Shown here: positions 17,992 through 26,529 of the stretch, one piece after another
Position numbering within the stretch: the first letter of the stretch is position 1
Layout: each line of letters opens with the position of its first letter
Origin: Phreatobacter oligotrophus
GTDB taxonomy: Bacteria; Pseudomonadota; Alphaproteobacteria; Rhizobiales; Phreatobacteraceae
Length of the DNA: 57,005 bases
Reading direction: 5' to 3'
Assembly (NCBI RefSeq): GCF_003046185.1
Contig: NZ_PZZL01000012.1
Location: 1-57,005, forward strand
Notes under the pieces: generated by a model
Database searches by the model: none
What the model was told of the DNA's origin: nothing
The model's input: the letters and a program-made list of their open reading frames with translations, nothing else
Program-made: the position numbers and the translations under genes

Positions 17992-18908
17992 TGGGCATCG
18001 TCGAGGCGATCCTTCTCACCATCATCACTGCGGCGACGCCGCTCGCCATCGCGGCCCTTGGCGAGCTCGTCGTCGAGCGCTCGGGCGTCCTCAATCTCGG
18101 CGTCGAGGGCATGATGATCATCGGCGCGGCCACAGGCTTCGCCGCCGCGATCGTCACCGGCTCGACCCTTCTCGGCTTCCTCGCCGGCATGGCGGCGGGG
18201 ATGCTGCTCGCCGCGGTCTTCGCCGCCCTGGCGCTGGGACTTGCCGCCAACCACGTGGCGACGGGGCTCGCCCTCACCATCCTCGGCATCGGCCTCTCCG
18301 GCCTGATCGGCCGCGACTTCGTCGGCGCCCGCCGCGAGCCGCTGGCCAAGATCGTCATCCCCGGCCTCTCCGACCTGCCGGTGGTCGGCAAGGTGCTCTT
18401 TGCACAGGACCCGATCGTGTATTTCTCGGTGGTGCTCGCCATCGGCGTCTGGTGGTTCCTGAGGAAGAGCCGCCGCGGCCTCGTGCTGCGGGCGGTCGGC
18501 GAGAGCCACGCCTCCGCCCATGCGCTCGGCTATCCTGTTCTGCGGATCCGCTTCCTCGCCGTCCTGTTCGGCGGCGCCTGCTCCGGCATGGCCGGGGCCT
18601 ATCTCTCGCTCGCCTATACGCCGTTCTGGTCGCCGGGCATGACGGCGGGGCGCGGCTGGATCGCGCTTGCCATCGTCGTCTTCGCCAGCTGGCTGCCGCT
18701 GCGCGCCATGATCGGTGCCTATCTCTTCGGCGGTGTCACGGTCTTGCAGCTCCACGCCCAGGCACGCGGCTGGGGTATTCCCAGCCAGGCCATGTCGGCG
18801 CTGCCCTACCTTGCCACCATTCTCGTCCTCGTCGTCATCAGCCTGAGGCGCCGCGGCGAGTCGCAGGGACCGGCTTCCCTGGGGACGCCTTTCGTGCCCG
18901 ACCGTTGA
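17991..18908 (+). CDS. Nucleoside-type ABC transporter permease 2
   Basis: A 305-residue permease (YufQ/NupQ-like), the second half of the membrane channel. Typical segments are LGELVVERSGVLNLGVEGMM near residue 21, ANHVATGLALTILGIGLSG near 84 and FGGACSGMAGAYLSLAYTPF near 190. The ATG at 17991 shares its A with the TGA of the previous gene. The substrate-binding lipoprotein (BmpA type) that normally completes such a transporter is not in this operon. The operon ends here, with 225 non-coding bases before hpf. Confidence 0.92.
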   Translation: MGIVEAILLTIITAATPLAIAALGELVVERSGVLNLGVEGMMIIGAATGFAAAIVTGSTLLGFLAGMAAGMLLAAVFAALALGLAANHVATGLALTILGIGLSGLIGRDFVGARREPLAKIVIPGLSDLPVVGKVLFAQDPIVYFSVVLAIGVWWFLRKSRRGLVLRAVGESHASAHALGYPVLRIRFLAVLFGGACSGMAGAYLSLAYTPFWSPGMTAGRGWIALAIVVFASWLPLRAMIGAYLFGGVTVLQLHAQARGWGIPSQAMSALPYLATILVLVVISLRRRGESQGPASLGTPFVPDR

Positions 18909-19026
18909 TGCAGCGTCACTGACGCTGGAGAAGGCCGTTTTTCGAGCCCAATGATTCCAGACACTTGCGCCGGGCCAGCAACGGTTCCGCGCATCGGCTG
19001 CGAGGCACGCGTGTCGGGCGGTCGCA

Positions 19027-19055
19027 TTGACTTGTCTGGGGGCACTCCTTACGCC
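19027..19055 (+). promoter_or_regulatory. Possible sigma-70-type promoter of hpf
   Basis: TTGACT (19027-19032) is followed after 17 bases by TACGCC (19050-19055). The -35 is good and the -10 weak. It would start a transcript about 70 bases before the hpf start codon. Confidence 0.35.
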
Positions 19056-19133
19056 TTGAGGTCAATAAGCCGGCTTGGCGACGCTTCCGAAAGGAGGCGC
19101 CGACCCTGGATCAAGAAGCATCGGAGGAGCCCC

Positions 19134-19721
19134 ATGGCTCTGCGCATCTCGGGGAAGAATCTCGACATCGGCGAGGCCCTGCGCGAGCGGATCGCCGGCC
19201 GCGTCGGGGACGCCGCCCAGCGCTACATCGACGGGCGGGTCAATGGCCACGTGACGGTCGAGAAGGAGGCCCACGGCTTCCGCACGGTCGCGGCCCTGCA
19301 TCTTCCCACCGGCATGTCGCTGCAGGCCGAGGCCTTCGCCGCCGATCCCTATGCCGCCTGCGATCTCGGCGTGGAACGCATCGAGAAGCGCCTGCGCCGC
19401 TATGCCCGCCGCCTCAAGGACCGTGCCGGCCACCAGGCCGCGCCGGCCGGGGTCGAGATGCCCTATGTGGTCATCGAGACGCCGAAGGAAGCCGTGCATG
19501 ACGAGGCCGAAAGCGCCTTCGAGCCGGTCATCATTGCCGAGCAGACCACCTCGCTGCGCCGCATGACCGTGGCCGAGGCCGTCCTCGAACTCGACCTCAC
19601 CGGCGCTTCCGCGCTGGTCTTCCTCCATGCGGTGCATGGGCGCGTGAACGTGGTGTACCGACGCTCGGACGGCCATGTGGGCTGGATCGATCCGCCGGCC
19701 ACCGCCAACGGGGCCGCCTGA
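19134..19721 (+). CDS. hpf: Ribosome hibernation-promoting factor (long form)
   Basis: A 195-residue long-form HPF, which binds 70S ribosomes in stationary phase and dimerises them into inactive 100S particles. The N-terminal RaiA/YfiA domain (about 1-105) begins MALRISGKNLDIGEALRERI and holds the basic helix RIEKRLRRYARRLKDR. A linker leads to the C-terminal dimerisation domain (about 140-190: LRRMTVAEAVLELDL, ALVFLHAVHGRVNVVYRRSD). GGAGGAG precedes the ATG at 19134. In many proteobacteria hpf follows rpoN; here rpoN is absent, but ptsN follows. Confidence 0.93.
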   Translation: MALRISGKNLDIGEALRERIAGRVGDAAQRYIDGRVNGHVTVEKEAHGFRTVAALHLPTGMSLQAEAFAADPYAACDLGVERIEKRLRRYARRLKDRAGHQAAPAGVEMPYVVIETPKEAVHDEAESAFEPVIIAEQTTSLRRMTVAEAVLELDLTGASALVFLHAVHGRVNVVYRRSDGHVGWIDPPATANGAA

Positions 19722-19740
19722 CCCGCAACCGCGGTCGTCA

Positions 19741-19756
19741 TGGCACCGTCATTGCA
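19741..19756 (+). promoter_or_regulatory. Sigma-54 (RpoN) -24/-12 promoter of ptsN
   Basis: TGGCAC (19741-19746), five bases, then TTGCA (19752-19756): a near-exact match to the sigma-54 consensus (TGGCAC, N5, TTGCW), with exactly ten bases between the invariant GG and GC. Transcription would begin near 19767, leaving about 46 bases of leader before ptsN. It starts 19 bases after the hpf stop codon. Confidence 0.75.
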
Positions 19757-19812
19757 TAGCGAGTAGTGCGTTTCCCGTAGAATCGCACCGCCCCCCTCGG
19801 AGAAGGCAGACA

Positions 19813-20277
19813 ATGCCGCTTCCAGACATCATCGCCGATGGCGCGATCATCCCCTCGCTCCGCGCCGAGTCGAAGACCCATCTGCTCAAGGAACTGGCGG
19901 CACGGGCCGCGGCCCTCACCGGCCGGGCCGCCGACGAGATCTTCACCACCCTGTCCGAGCGCGAGAATCTCGGCTCGACCGGCGCGGGCGGCGGCATCGC
20001 CATCCCCCATGGCAAGCTGCCGAAGCTGCCGCGGGTCTTCGGGCTCTTCGCCCGGCTGGAGAAGCCGGTGGATTTCGATTCGATCGACGGCCAGCCGGTG
20101 GACCTGGTCTTCACCCTGCTCGCGCCCGAGGGCGCCGGCGCCGACCACCTGAAGGCGCTCTCGCGCATCGCCCGGCTCACCCGCGATCCCGCCAATGTGC
20201 AGAAGCTGCGCGCCGCCCGCGACGAAGCGACGCTGCGCGTGCTGCTCGCCCAGTCCCCGGCCACCCACGCGGCCTGA
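19813..20277 (+). CDS. ptsN: Nitrogen-related PTS protein IIA(Ntr)
   Basis: A 154-residue EIIA(Ntr) protein, the terminal phospho-acceptor of the regulatory nitrogen PTS (EI-Ntr, NPr, IIA-Ntr). It controls potassium transport, stress responses and, in rhizobia, ABC transporters and polyhydroxyalkanoate storage. His66 in GGIAIPHGKL is the phosphorylation site; LSERENLGSTGAGGGIA before it is the family signature. The ATG at 19813 is the standard start and follows GGAGAAGGCAGACA. It lies 91 bases after hpf and has its own sigma-54 promoter candidate, so it may be expressed both with hpf and separately. Confidence 0.95.
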   Translation: MPLPDIIADGAIIPSLRAESKTHLLKELAARAAALTGRAADEIFTTLSERENLGSTGAGGGIAIPHGKLPKLPRVFGLFARLEKPVDFDSIDGQPVDLVFTLLAPEGAGADHLKALSRIARLTRDPANVQKLRAARDEATLRVLLAQSPATHAA

Positions 20278-20391
20278 ACGGCACCCTGTCGCGATCTGCC
20301 GCGACACGTCTGCGTGAAAGCGCCTTGGCCCGGCGGACCGGGCGGCCTAAACTCCTGGATGACTGGGAAGCGGCGCAGCCCCGGAGTGAGC

Positions 20392-20949
20392 GTGTCCGAC
20401 CGAATCGCCTTCGACGATTGCCTGCAGCTGGTGCTGAAGCTCGACGCCATGGTTCCGGCGCCGGCGCAGCCCAAGCGGCTGGACGCCCTGTTCCGCGACC
20501 TGTCGCGGTTCAAGCCGCAGCAGCCCGCCTATGAGCTGCAGGACCTCATCTGGGCGGTGTGGACCAACCACGAGGACGAGTTCGCCGACCAGGCGATGGA
20601 GCAGGCCATCAACGCCATCGCGCTGAAGGACTACGACGTCGCCCAGCTGGTGCTGGACGCGCTCGTCGACGCCCGCCCCGAATGGTCCGAGGCCTGGAAC
20701 AAGCGCGCGACGCTGCATTTTATCCGCGGCGACGACGCCTATGCCGTCCGCGACGTCATGGAGACGCTGAAGCGCGAGCCGCGCCATTTCGGCGCCCTGT
20801 CCGGCTTCGCGCAGATCTGCCTGAAGCATGGCCGCGAGGCCGAGGCCCTGGTGGCCTTCGAGGCGGCGCTCGCCATCAACCCGCACCTGGAGGGCGTCGC
20901 CGCCCTCGTCGCCGAGATGCACGCCAAGGGCGGACGCGTCCTGCACTGA
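20392..20949 (+). CDS. TPR-like helical repeat protein of unknown function
   Basis: About 185 residues, all helical in appearance. The C-terminal half reads like tetratricopeptide repeats: DARPEWSEAWNKRATLHFIR, then REPRHFGALSGFAQICLKHG, then EAEALVAFEAALAINPHLEG. The N-terminal part (about 20-60) has PKRLDALFRDLSRFKPQQPA. No signal peptide, so probably cytoplasmic. The start is uncertain: GTG at 20392 has GGAG at 20383-20386, but ATG at 20359 is also in frame. Similar small TPR proteins are common in this order, without assigned function. Confidence 0.75.
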   Translation: MSDRIAFDDCLQLVLKLDAMVPAPAQPKRLDALFRDLSRFKPQQPAYELQDLIWAVWTNHEDEFADQAMEQAINAIALKDYDVAQLVLDALVDARPEWSEAWNKRATLHFIRGDDAYAVRDVMETLKREPRHFGALSGFAQICLKHGREAEALVAFEAALAINPHLEGVAALVAEMHAKGGRVLH

Positions 20950-21012
20950 GACGGCTGCCGCCGCGGCCCGCGGCGCGCTAGACCGGCTGCCCCTCTCGCC
21001 GCGGCCGGTTCC

Positions 21013-21804
21013 GTGTTCCTCATCGCTCTCCTCACCAAGGCCCTGACGACGGCCGTCATCGTGCTCGCCGCGTCTTTCGTCGCCGAGCGGGCGCGGCCCT
21101 TCCTCGCGGCGCTGGTGCTGGCCCTGCCGATCTCCACCGGCCCGGCCTATGTCATCCTCGCCCTCGACCACGACGCCGCCTTCATCGCGGATGCCGCGCT
21201 GTCGAGCCTTGCCGGCAATGTCGCCATTGCGCCGGCCGCCATCGCCTATGCAGTGCTGGCGCGACGGGGCGCCGGCCTGTTGCCGTCCTATCTCGCGATG
21301 ATCGCGGCCTGGCTCGCCGCGGCGCTGGCCGTGAAGGCCTTCGCCTGGACCACCGTCTCGGCGGTGATCCTCAACCTCGTGGTCTTCGCCCTCGCTACGG
21401 CCATCACCCGGCGCTGGCGGGGTGGCGAAAAGCCGCCGCCGATGCAGCGGCGCTGGTACGACCTGCCGCTGCGCGCGGCGATCGTCGTCTCCGTGGTGAT
21501 TTCGGTGATCCTCGTGTCCGAGCGCCTCGGCCCGGCGGCCACCGGCATCGCCGCGCTCTTTCCGGCGAGCTTCACCAGCTTCATCCTGCTGATGCACCAT
21601 CGGCTCGGCGGGCCGGCGGTGGCCTCCGCCTTCGTCAACGGCATGACCATGATCTTCGGCTTCACCGGTTTCCTGCTGGCGCTGCATCTCTTCGCCGCGC
21701 AGGGCGCCGTCTGGACCGGCCTTGGCGTGGGCCTCGCCATTCCCGTGGCCTGGTCGGCGCTGCTGCTGGTGCTCAGCCGGCGGGGCGCCCGCGCCGCGCC
21801 TTGA
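21013..21804 (+). CDS. Multi-pass membrane protein of unknown function
   Basis: A 263-residue protein with about eight hydrophobic helices, for example [20 protein letters not shown] and [19 protein letters not shown] in the first half and [20 protein letters not shown] after residue 150. The only sizeable polar loop is [18 protein letters not shown] at about residues 133-150. It probably sits in the inner membrane; I do not recognise a transporter family. It starts with GTG at 21013. Its last 32 bases overlap the end of mutS on the other strand. Confidence 0.75.
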   Translation: MFLIALLTKALTTAVIVLAASFVAERARPFLAALVLALPISTGPAYVILALDHDAAFIADAALSSLAGNVAIAPAAIAYAVLARRGAGLLPSYLAMIAAWLAAALAVKAFAWTTVSAVILNLVVFALATAITRRWRGGEKPPPMQRRWYDLPLRAAIVVSVVISVILVSERLGPAATGIAALFPASFTSFILLMHHRLGGPAVASAFVNGMTMIFGFTGFLLALHLFAAQGAVWTGLGVGLAIPVAWSALLLVLSRRGARAAP

Positions 21805-24496
21805 GGGCGTAGAGCGCCTCGTGGGCCTCGCGCGGCGTCATATCGTCCGGGTCCATGGTGTCGAGCAGGTCGAGCGCGGGATCGGGGGGCGGCGCGGCCG
21901 GCGCCGGCCGGGGCGCGACCGCAAAGAGCGGCAGGTCATCGATCATCCGGCGCGCCGGGGCGGTGCGGTCGGTCGCCTCCAGCTCCGCCAGCACCTGCCG
22001 CGCGCGCTCGACGACAGCGGGGGGAAGCCCCGCGAGCTTCGCCACCTGGATGCCATAGGAGCGGTCGGCGGCGCCCTCGCCCACCTCATGGAGGAAGATG
22101 ACGTCGCCGCGCCATTCCTTCACCCGCATGGTGGCGTTGGACAGGCGCGGCAGCCGCCGCGACAGCACGGTGAGCTCGTGGAAATGGGTGGCGAAGAGCG
22201 CCCGGCAGCGGTTGGTCTCGTGCAGGTGCTCCACGGCCGCCCAGGCGATGGAGAGGCCGTCGAAGGTCGCCGTGCCGCGGCCGATCTCGTCGAGAATGAC
22301 GAGGGCGCGGGGGCCCGCCTGGTTGAGGATCGCCGCGGTCTCGACCATCTCGACCATGAAGGTCGATCGCCCGCGCGCGAGGTCGTCGGCCGCGCCGACG
22401 CGCGAGAACAGCCGGTCGACGATACCGACATGGGCCGAGGCCGCCGGCACGAAGGAGCCCATCTGGGCGAGCACGGCCACCAGCGCGTTCTGGCGCAGGA
22501 ACGTGGACTTACCCGCCATGTTCGGGCCGGTGATCAGCCAGATACGGCCGGCAGGCGCTTCCGAGCGGCCGTCATGCCCTGAGAGGTCGCAGTCATTGGC
22601 GACGAAAGGCGCCTTGCCGCGGATGGCCTGCTCGACCACGGGATGGCGCGCCTGCTTCACGGCGAAGGCGAGCGAGGTGTCGACCAGCGGCCGGCAATAG
22701 CTCTCCTCGGCCGCCAGCGTCGCCAGCGAGGCCGCAACGTCGAGCACCGCCACCGCCTCCGCCGCGGCGCGGATGTCCTCGGCCATGGCGAGAGTGGCGC
22801 GGGCGAGATCGGCGAAGACCTCCTGTTCGAGGCCGAGGGCGCGGTCGGCGGCGCCGGCGATCTTCGCCTCGAGCTGGCCGAGCTCGGTGGTGGAGAAGCG
22901 CATCGCCCCCGCCATGGTCTGGCGGTGGATGAAGGTCTCGTTCAGCGGGGCCTTCAGGAAGGTCTCGCCGTGCTGCTGCGCCACCTCGACGAAATAGCCG
23001 AGCACGTTGTTGTGCTTGACCTTGAGGGTGCGGATGCCGGTCTCCTCGGCATAGCGCGCCTGAAGCGAGGCGATGACGCGGCGGCTCTCGTCGCGCAGCG
23101 CCCGCGTCTCGTCGAGGGCGGGGAGGTAGCCGGCACGCACGAAGCCGCCGTCGCGCTTCAGGAGCGGCAGCTCGTCGTCGAGCGCCTGCGCCAGCCGGTC
23201 GGCAAGGGACGGCGAGGGGCGGGCGAGGCCTTGCGCCGCAGCGCCGAGTTCACCGGCGGCGACATCGCCCAGCAGGGTCGCGAGGCTGACGGCGGCGACG
23301 AGCCCCTGGCCGATGGCGGCAAGGTCCCGGGGCCCGCCGCGATCCATGGCGATGCGGGTCAGCGCACGCGCCATGTCGGGAGCTTCCGCGAGACGGGAGC
23401 GGATCTCGGCGCGCAGGGACGGCGCGGCGACCAGCGCCTCCACCGCGTCGAGCCGGGCGGCGATGGCGGCGGGGTCGGTCAGGGGGCTCGCTAGCCGTAC
23501 GGCGAGGAGGCGCGCGCCGGCGGCGGTCACAGTGCGGTCGATGGCGGCCAGCAGCGAGCCCTGGCGCTCGCCGCCGAGGGTGCGGACGAGCTCGAGATTG
23601 GCCCGCGTCGCCGCGTCGATGAGCATGGCGGCGCCCGCCGCCTCGCGCACCGGCGGGGTGAGTGGCGCGCGCGTCGCGATCTGCGTGCGCTCGACATAGG
23701 TGGCGACCGCCGCCGCGGCGGTGAGTTCGAGCCGGGAGAAAGCGCCGAAGCCGTCGAGCGTGCCGACGCCGAAATAGCCGGCGAGCCGGCGCTCGGCGGT
23801 CGCGCCGTCGAACAGGTCGCGCGGCACCGGCGAGACAGCGCGGAAGGAGCGCCAGAAATCGGCGAGCGTCGTATCGGCATAGAGCGCGTCGGAGAGAACG
23901 ATCTCGCGCGGGTCGACGCGGGCAATGTCGGCGGCAAGTCGCCCGCCATCGGTCTCAGCGACCCGGAATTCGCCGGTGGAGATGTCGACCCAGGCGAGGC
24001 CAAAGCCCTCGCCGGCGATGGAGGAGGTGCGGGCGCGGGCGACGGCCAGCAGGAAGTTGCTGCGGCGGGCATCGAGGAGCGAATCCTCGGTGAGCGTGCC
24101 CGGCGTGACGAGGCGCACCACGTCGCGCTTCACCACCGATTTCGAGCCGCGCTTCTTCGCCTCCGCCGGGTCCTCGACCTGCTCGCAGACGGCGACCTTG
24201 AAGCCGAGCTGGATGAGGCGCTGGAGATAGTCATCCGCCGCATGGACCGGCACGCCGGCCATGGGGATGTCCTCGCCGAGATGCTTGCCGCGCTTGGTCA
24301 GCGCGATGCCGAGGGCGCGCGAGGCGGCCACGGCATCGTCGAAGAACAGCTCGTAGAAGTCCCCCATCCGGTAGAACAGCAGCGAATCCGGGTTCGCCGC
24401 CTTGATCTCGATGTACTGCTCCATCAGCGGCGTGACGCGGCCCTCCGCCTCGGCGGGCGGGCTGGCGGCAGCGGGAGGGGGCGCGGGGTCGAGCAT
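21773..24496 (-). CDS. mutS: DNA mismatch repair protein MutS
   Basis: A 907-residue MutS, which recognises mispaired bases and starts methyl- or nick-directed repair with MutL. The N-terminal mismatch-binding domain has the Phe-x-Glu motif in [15 protein letters not shown] near residues 41-55. The connector, lever and clamp domains follow. The ATPase has Walker [21 protein letters not shown] near residue 658, [20 protein letters not shown] and Walker [17 protein letters not shown]. The first 20 residues (Pro/Ala-rich) are a lineage-specific extension. It is convergent with a membrane-protein gene and overlaps it by 32 bases. Confidence 0.97.
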   Translation of the reverse strand: MLDPAPPPAAASPPAEAEGRVTPLMEQYIEIKAANPDSLLFYRMGDFYELFFDDAVAASRALGIALTKRGKHLGEDIPMAGVPVHAADDYLQRLIQLGFKVAVCEQVEDPAEAKKRGSKSVVKRDVVRLVTPGTLTEDSLLDARRSNFLLAVARARTSSIAGEGFGLAWVDISTGEFRVAETDGGRLAADIARVDPREIVLSDALYADTTLADFWRSFRAVSPVPRDLFDGATAERRLAGYFGVGTLDGFGAFSRLELTAAAAVATYVERTQIATRAPLTPPVREAAGAAMLIDAATRANLELVRTLGGERQGSLLAAIDRTVTAAGARLLAVRLASPLTDPAAIAARLDAVEALVAAPSLRAEIRSRLAEAPDMARALTRIAMDRGGPRDLAAIGQGLVAAVSLATLLGDVAAGELGAAAQGLARPSPSLADRLAQALDDELPLLKRDGGFVRAGYLPALDETRALRDESRRVIASLQARYAEETGIRTLKVKHNNVLGYFVEVAQQHGETFLKAPLNETFIHRQTMAGAMRFSTTELGQLEAKIAGAADRALGLEQEVFADLARATLAMAEDIRAAAEAVAVLDVAASLATLAAEESYCRPLVDTSLAFAVKQARHPVVEQAIRGKAPFVANDCDLSGHDGRSEAPAGRIWLITGPNMAGKSTFLRQNALVAVLAQMGSFVPAASAHVGIVDRLFSRVGAADDLARGRSTFMVEMVETAAILNQAGPRALVILDEIGRGTATFDGLSIAWAAVEHLHETNRCRALFATHFHELTVLSRRLPRLSNATMRVKEWRGDVIFLHEVGEGAADRSYGIQVAKLAGLPPAVVERARQVLAELEATDRTAPARRMIDDLPLFAVAPRPAPAAPPPDPALDLLDTMDPDDMTPREAHEALYALKARRGRPAG

Positions 24497-24591
24497 CGCC
24501 GGGGACGCTCGCAGGTGAGGCGGGGGAATTCAACCGCGCGGCAGGCGCCGCCCACAGGGTTTGGAGGCTGCGGCGGGATTGGCTGCCCTCG

Positions 24592-24744
24592 GCCCCTCAC
24601 CCTTCCCTCTCCCCGCAGGCGGGGAGAGGGGGACTTCGACGTTGTGCGGAGCCTCAGGCGTCGTGCCTGGCAGGACGGCCGTCACGATGGCTGGACGCTG
24701 TTGAACCCTCTCCCCGCGAGCGGGGAGAGGGAAGGGTGAGGGGC
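24592..24744. repeat. Composite inverted-repeat element, copy 2
   Basis: Arms at 24592-24630 and 24706-24744 have the same sequence as in copy 1 except at the internal hairpin loops (GCAGGC on the left, GCGAGC on the right), so the arms are complementary apart from the loop. The 75-base centre ends GGACGCTGTTG before the right arm, as in copy 1. It lies between the start of mutS and the end of the IclR gene. Confidence 0.9.
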
Positions 24745-24761
24745 ATCGATAGCGCTGGCTC

Positions 24762-25547
24762 TCACACGATCCGCGCCAGCTCCGCCTGCACCTTCAAGAG
24801 CTTCGGCAGGATCTCCGCCACGATGATTCCAGGGGGAAAGCGTGTCGCCTGCGTGCCGACATTGATCGCCGCGACCACCTTGCCCTCGCGGTCGATGACC
24901 GGCACGGCGATGGAGGTCAGCCCCACCTCCAGCTCCTGGTCGATCACCGCATAGCCGGCGGTGCGCGCGGCCGCGACCCGCGCCATGACCGCCTCGACGC
25001 TGGTGGCCGTCGCACGGGTCAGCGCTCGCCGGTCGGAGGCCTCGACGCGGCGGCGCGCCTCATCCTCGGGAAGGGCTGCGAGCAGCACCCGACCCATCGA
25101 GGTGCAATAGGCCGGCAGGCGCGAGCCGACCGACAGGCCCACCGACATGATCCGCTTGGTGGCGGCGCGGGCGACATAGACGATGTCGCGGCCGTCCAGC
25201 AGCGAGGCCGACGAGCTCTCGCCGATCTCCTCGCTGAGGCGCTCCAGCGCGTTCTGCAGCACGGCGGTCAGCGGGGTCGAGGACAGATAGGCGTAGCCGA
25301 GCTGGAGGACGCGCGGTGTCAGGGCGAAATGCCGGCCGTCGGTCTCGGCATAGCCGATGCGGGCGAGGGTGATGAGGCAGCGGCGCGCGGTGGCGCGGCT
25401 GAGGCCCGTCATGCGGGCCACATCGGCAATGGTGAGGCGCGGATGGCCGGCATCGAAACAGGCGATCACGGCGAGGCCTTTTTCGAGGCCCAGCATGTGG
25501 TCGCGGTCGATCTGGCGGAAAGGAGCGGCGTCCAGGGTCGGCCTCAC
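24762..25547 (-). CDS. IclR-family transcriptional regulator (PcaU/PobR-like)
   Basis: A 261-residue regulator with an N-terminal winged helix-turn-helix (about 22-80: LTIADVARMTGLSRATARRC) and a C-terminal effector-binding domain (SSASLLDGRDIVYVARAATK, VGSRLPAYCTSMGRVLLAAL). It is closest in style to the PcaU/PobR group that controls aromatic acid degradation, but no such pathway genes are in the window. It is divergent from an amidotransferase/methyltransferase pair, with a palindrome between. The start is either GTG 25547 or ATG 25496; neither has a strong ribosome site. Confidence 0.9.
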   Translation of the reverse strand: MRPTLDAAPFRQIDRDHMLGLEKGLAVIACFDAGHPRLTIADVARMTGLSRATARRCLITLARIGYAETDGRHFALTPRVLQLGYAYLSSTPLTAVLQNALERLSEEIGESSSASLLDGRDIVYVARAATKRIMSVGLSVGSRLPAYCTSMGRVLLAALPEDEARRRVEASDRRALTRATATSVEAVMARVAAARTAGYAVIDQELEVGLTSIAVPVIDREGKVVAAINVGTQATRFPPGIIVAEILPKLLKVQAELARIV

Positions 25548-25552
25548 GCGAT

Positions 25553-25569
25553 TGTGCGGTCACCGCACA
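25553..25569. promoter_or_regulatory. Candidate operator of the IclR-type regulator
   Basis: TGTGCGG-TCA-CCGCACA is a perfect 7-3-7 inverted repeat lying 6-22 bases before the GTG start of the regulator and about 100 bases before the divergent amidotransferase gene. IclR-family proteins bind palindromes of about this size between themselves and their targets, so it is a good candidate for autoregulation and control of the divergent pair. Confidence 0.55.
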
Positions 25570-25665
25570 TCTTGCCGTTTTTGCGCGGATGGGGCAACGG
25601 AATTCCGCCCCGTTTTGCCGTCATGTCACGGGGCGTCGTGCCGCCCGTTCTCCCGAAGGCCTCCC

Positions 25666-26529
25666 ATGTCGCTCCGCCTCCTCGTCGTCGAAGGCAACAC
25701 CGCCGCCGATCGCGCCCGCCATGCCGCCAGCCGCGGCGCGACGCCGTCGGAGGCCTATGCGGAGGTGCTGCGGGAGCTCGCGCCCGATGCCGTCTGCGAC
25801 ATCGCCTTCCCCGCCGATCCCGGCGCCAACCTGCCGGATGCGGGCGGCCTGGAGGGCTATGACGGCGTGGCGCTGACCGGCTCGTCGCTCAACCTCTACG
25901 ACATGACCCCCGAGATCCGCTCGCAGATCGACCTCGCCCGGCAGATCTTCGCCTCGGGCACGCCGGTCTTCGGCTCCTGCTGGGGCCTGCAGGTCCTCAC
26001 CACGGCTGCCGGCGGCGTGGTGCGCCGGAACCCCAAGGGCCGCGAAATGGGCTTTGCCCGCAAGATCGTCCCCAACGAGGCCGGCCGCGCCCATCCGATG
26101 CTGGCGGGACGGCCCATCGCCTTCGACGCGCCGGCGGTTCACCAGGACGAGGTGGAGACCATGGCGCCCGGCACCACCCTGCTCGCCTCCAACGGCATGA
26201 GCGAGGTTCAGGCCGTGGAGATCCGTGTCGGCGAGGGCCTGGCCTGGGCGGTGCAGTACCATCCGGAATTCTCGCTCGCCGAGGTCGCGGCCATCGGCGG
26301 GGCGCTGGGACCCCGCCTCGTGGACGAGGGCTTCTTCGAGGATATGGAGGCGCTCTCCCGCTGGCGCGCCGACCTCGAGGCGCTCGACGCCGACCCGTCC
26401 CACCAGCCGGCGGCCTGGCGTCACGGCTTCGACGAGCAGCTGCTCGATACCAGCCGCCGCCGCACCGAAATCGCCAACTGGCTGGCGACGGTGGTGCGGC
26501 CGGCCAAAAGCAGGCGCGGGCGGGCATGA
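25666..26529 (+). CDS. GMP synthase-like class I glutamine amidotransferase
   Basis: A 287-residue protein with a class I glutamine amidotransferase domain in about the first 240 residues. The catalytic triad is visible: nucleophile Cys105 in FGSCWGLQ, His199 and Glu201 in YHPEF. TGSSLNLYD near residue 71 is typical of the stand-alone GuaA-like group, whose members include gamma-glutamyl-hydrolases and glutaminases without a synthase domain. No ATP-pyrophosphatase domain is attached, so it is not GMP synthase itself. Its stop overlaps the next gene (ATGA), linking it to the methyltransferase. Confidence 0.88.
   Translation: MSLRLLVVEGNTAADRARHAASRGATPSEAYAEVLRELAPDAVCDIAFPADPGANLPDAGGLEGYDGVALTGSSLNLYDMTPEIRSQIDLARQIFASGTPVFGSCWGLQVLTTAAGGVVRRNPKGREMGFARKIVPNEAGRAHPMLAGRPIAFDAPAVHQDEVETMAPGTTLLASNGMSEVQAVEIRVGEGLAWAVQYHPEFSLAEVAAIGGALGPRLVDEGFFEDMEALSRWRADLEALDADPSHQPAAWRHGFDEQLLDTSRRRTEIANWLATVVRPAKSRRGRA

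Noticed and set aside
19134-20277. A complete rpoN-hpf-ptsN cluster
   Set aside because: The genes upstream of hpf are nucleoside permeases; no rpoN was found in the window.
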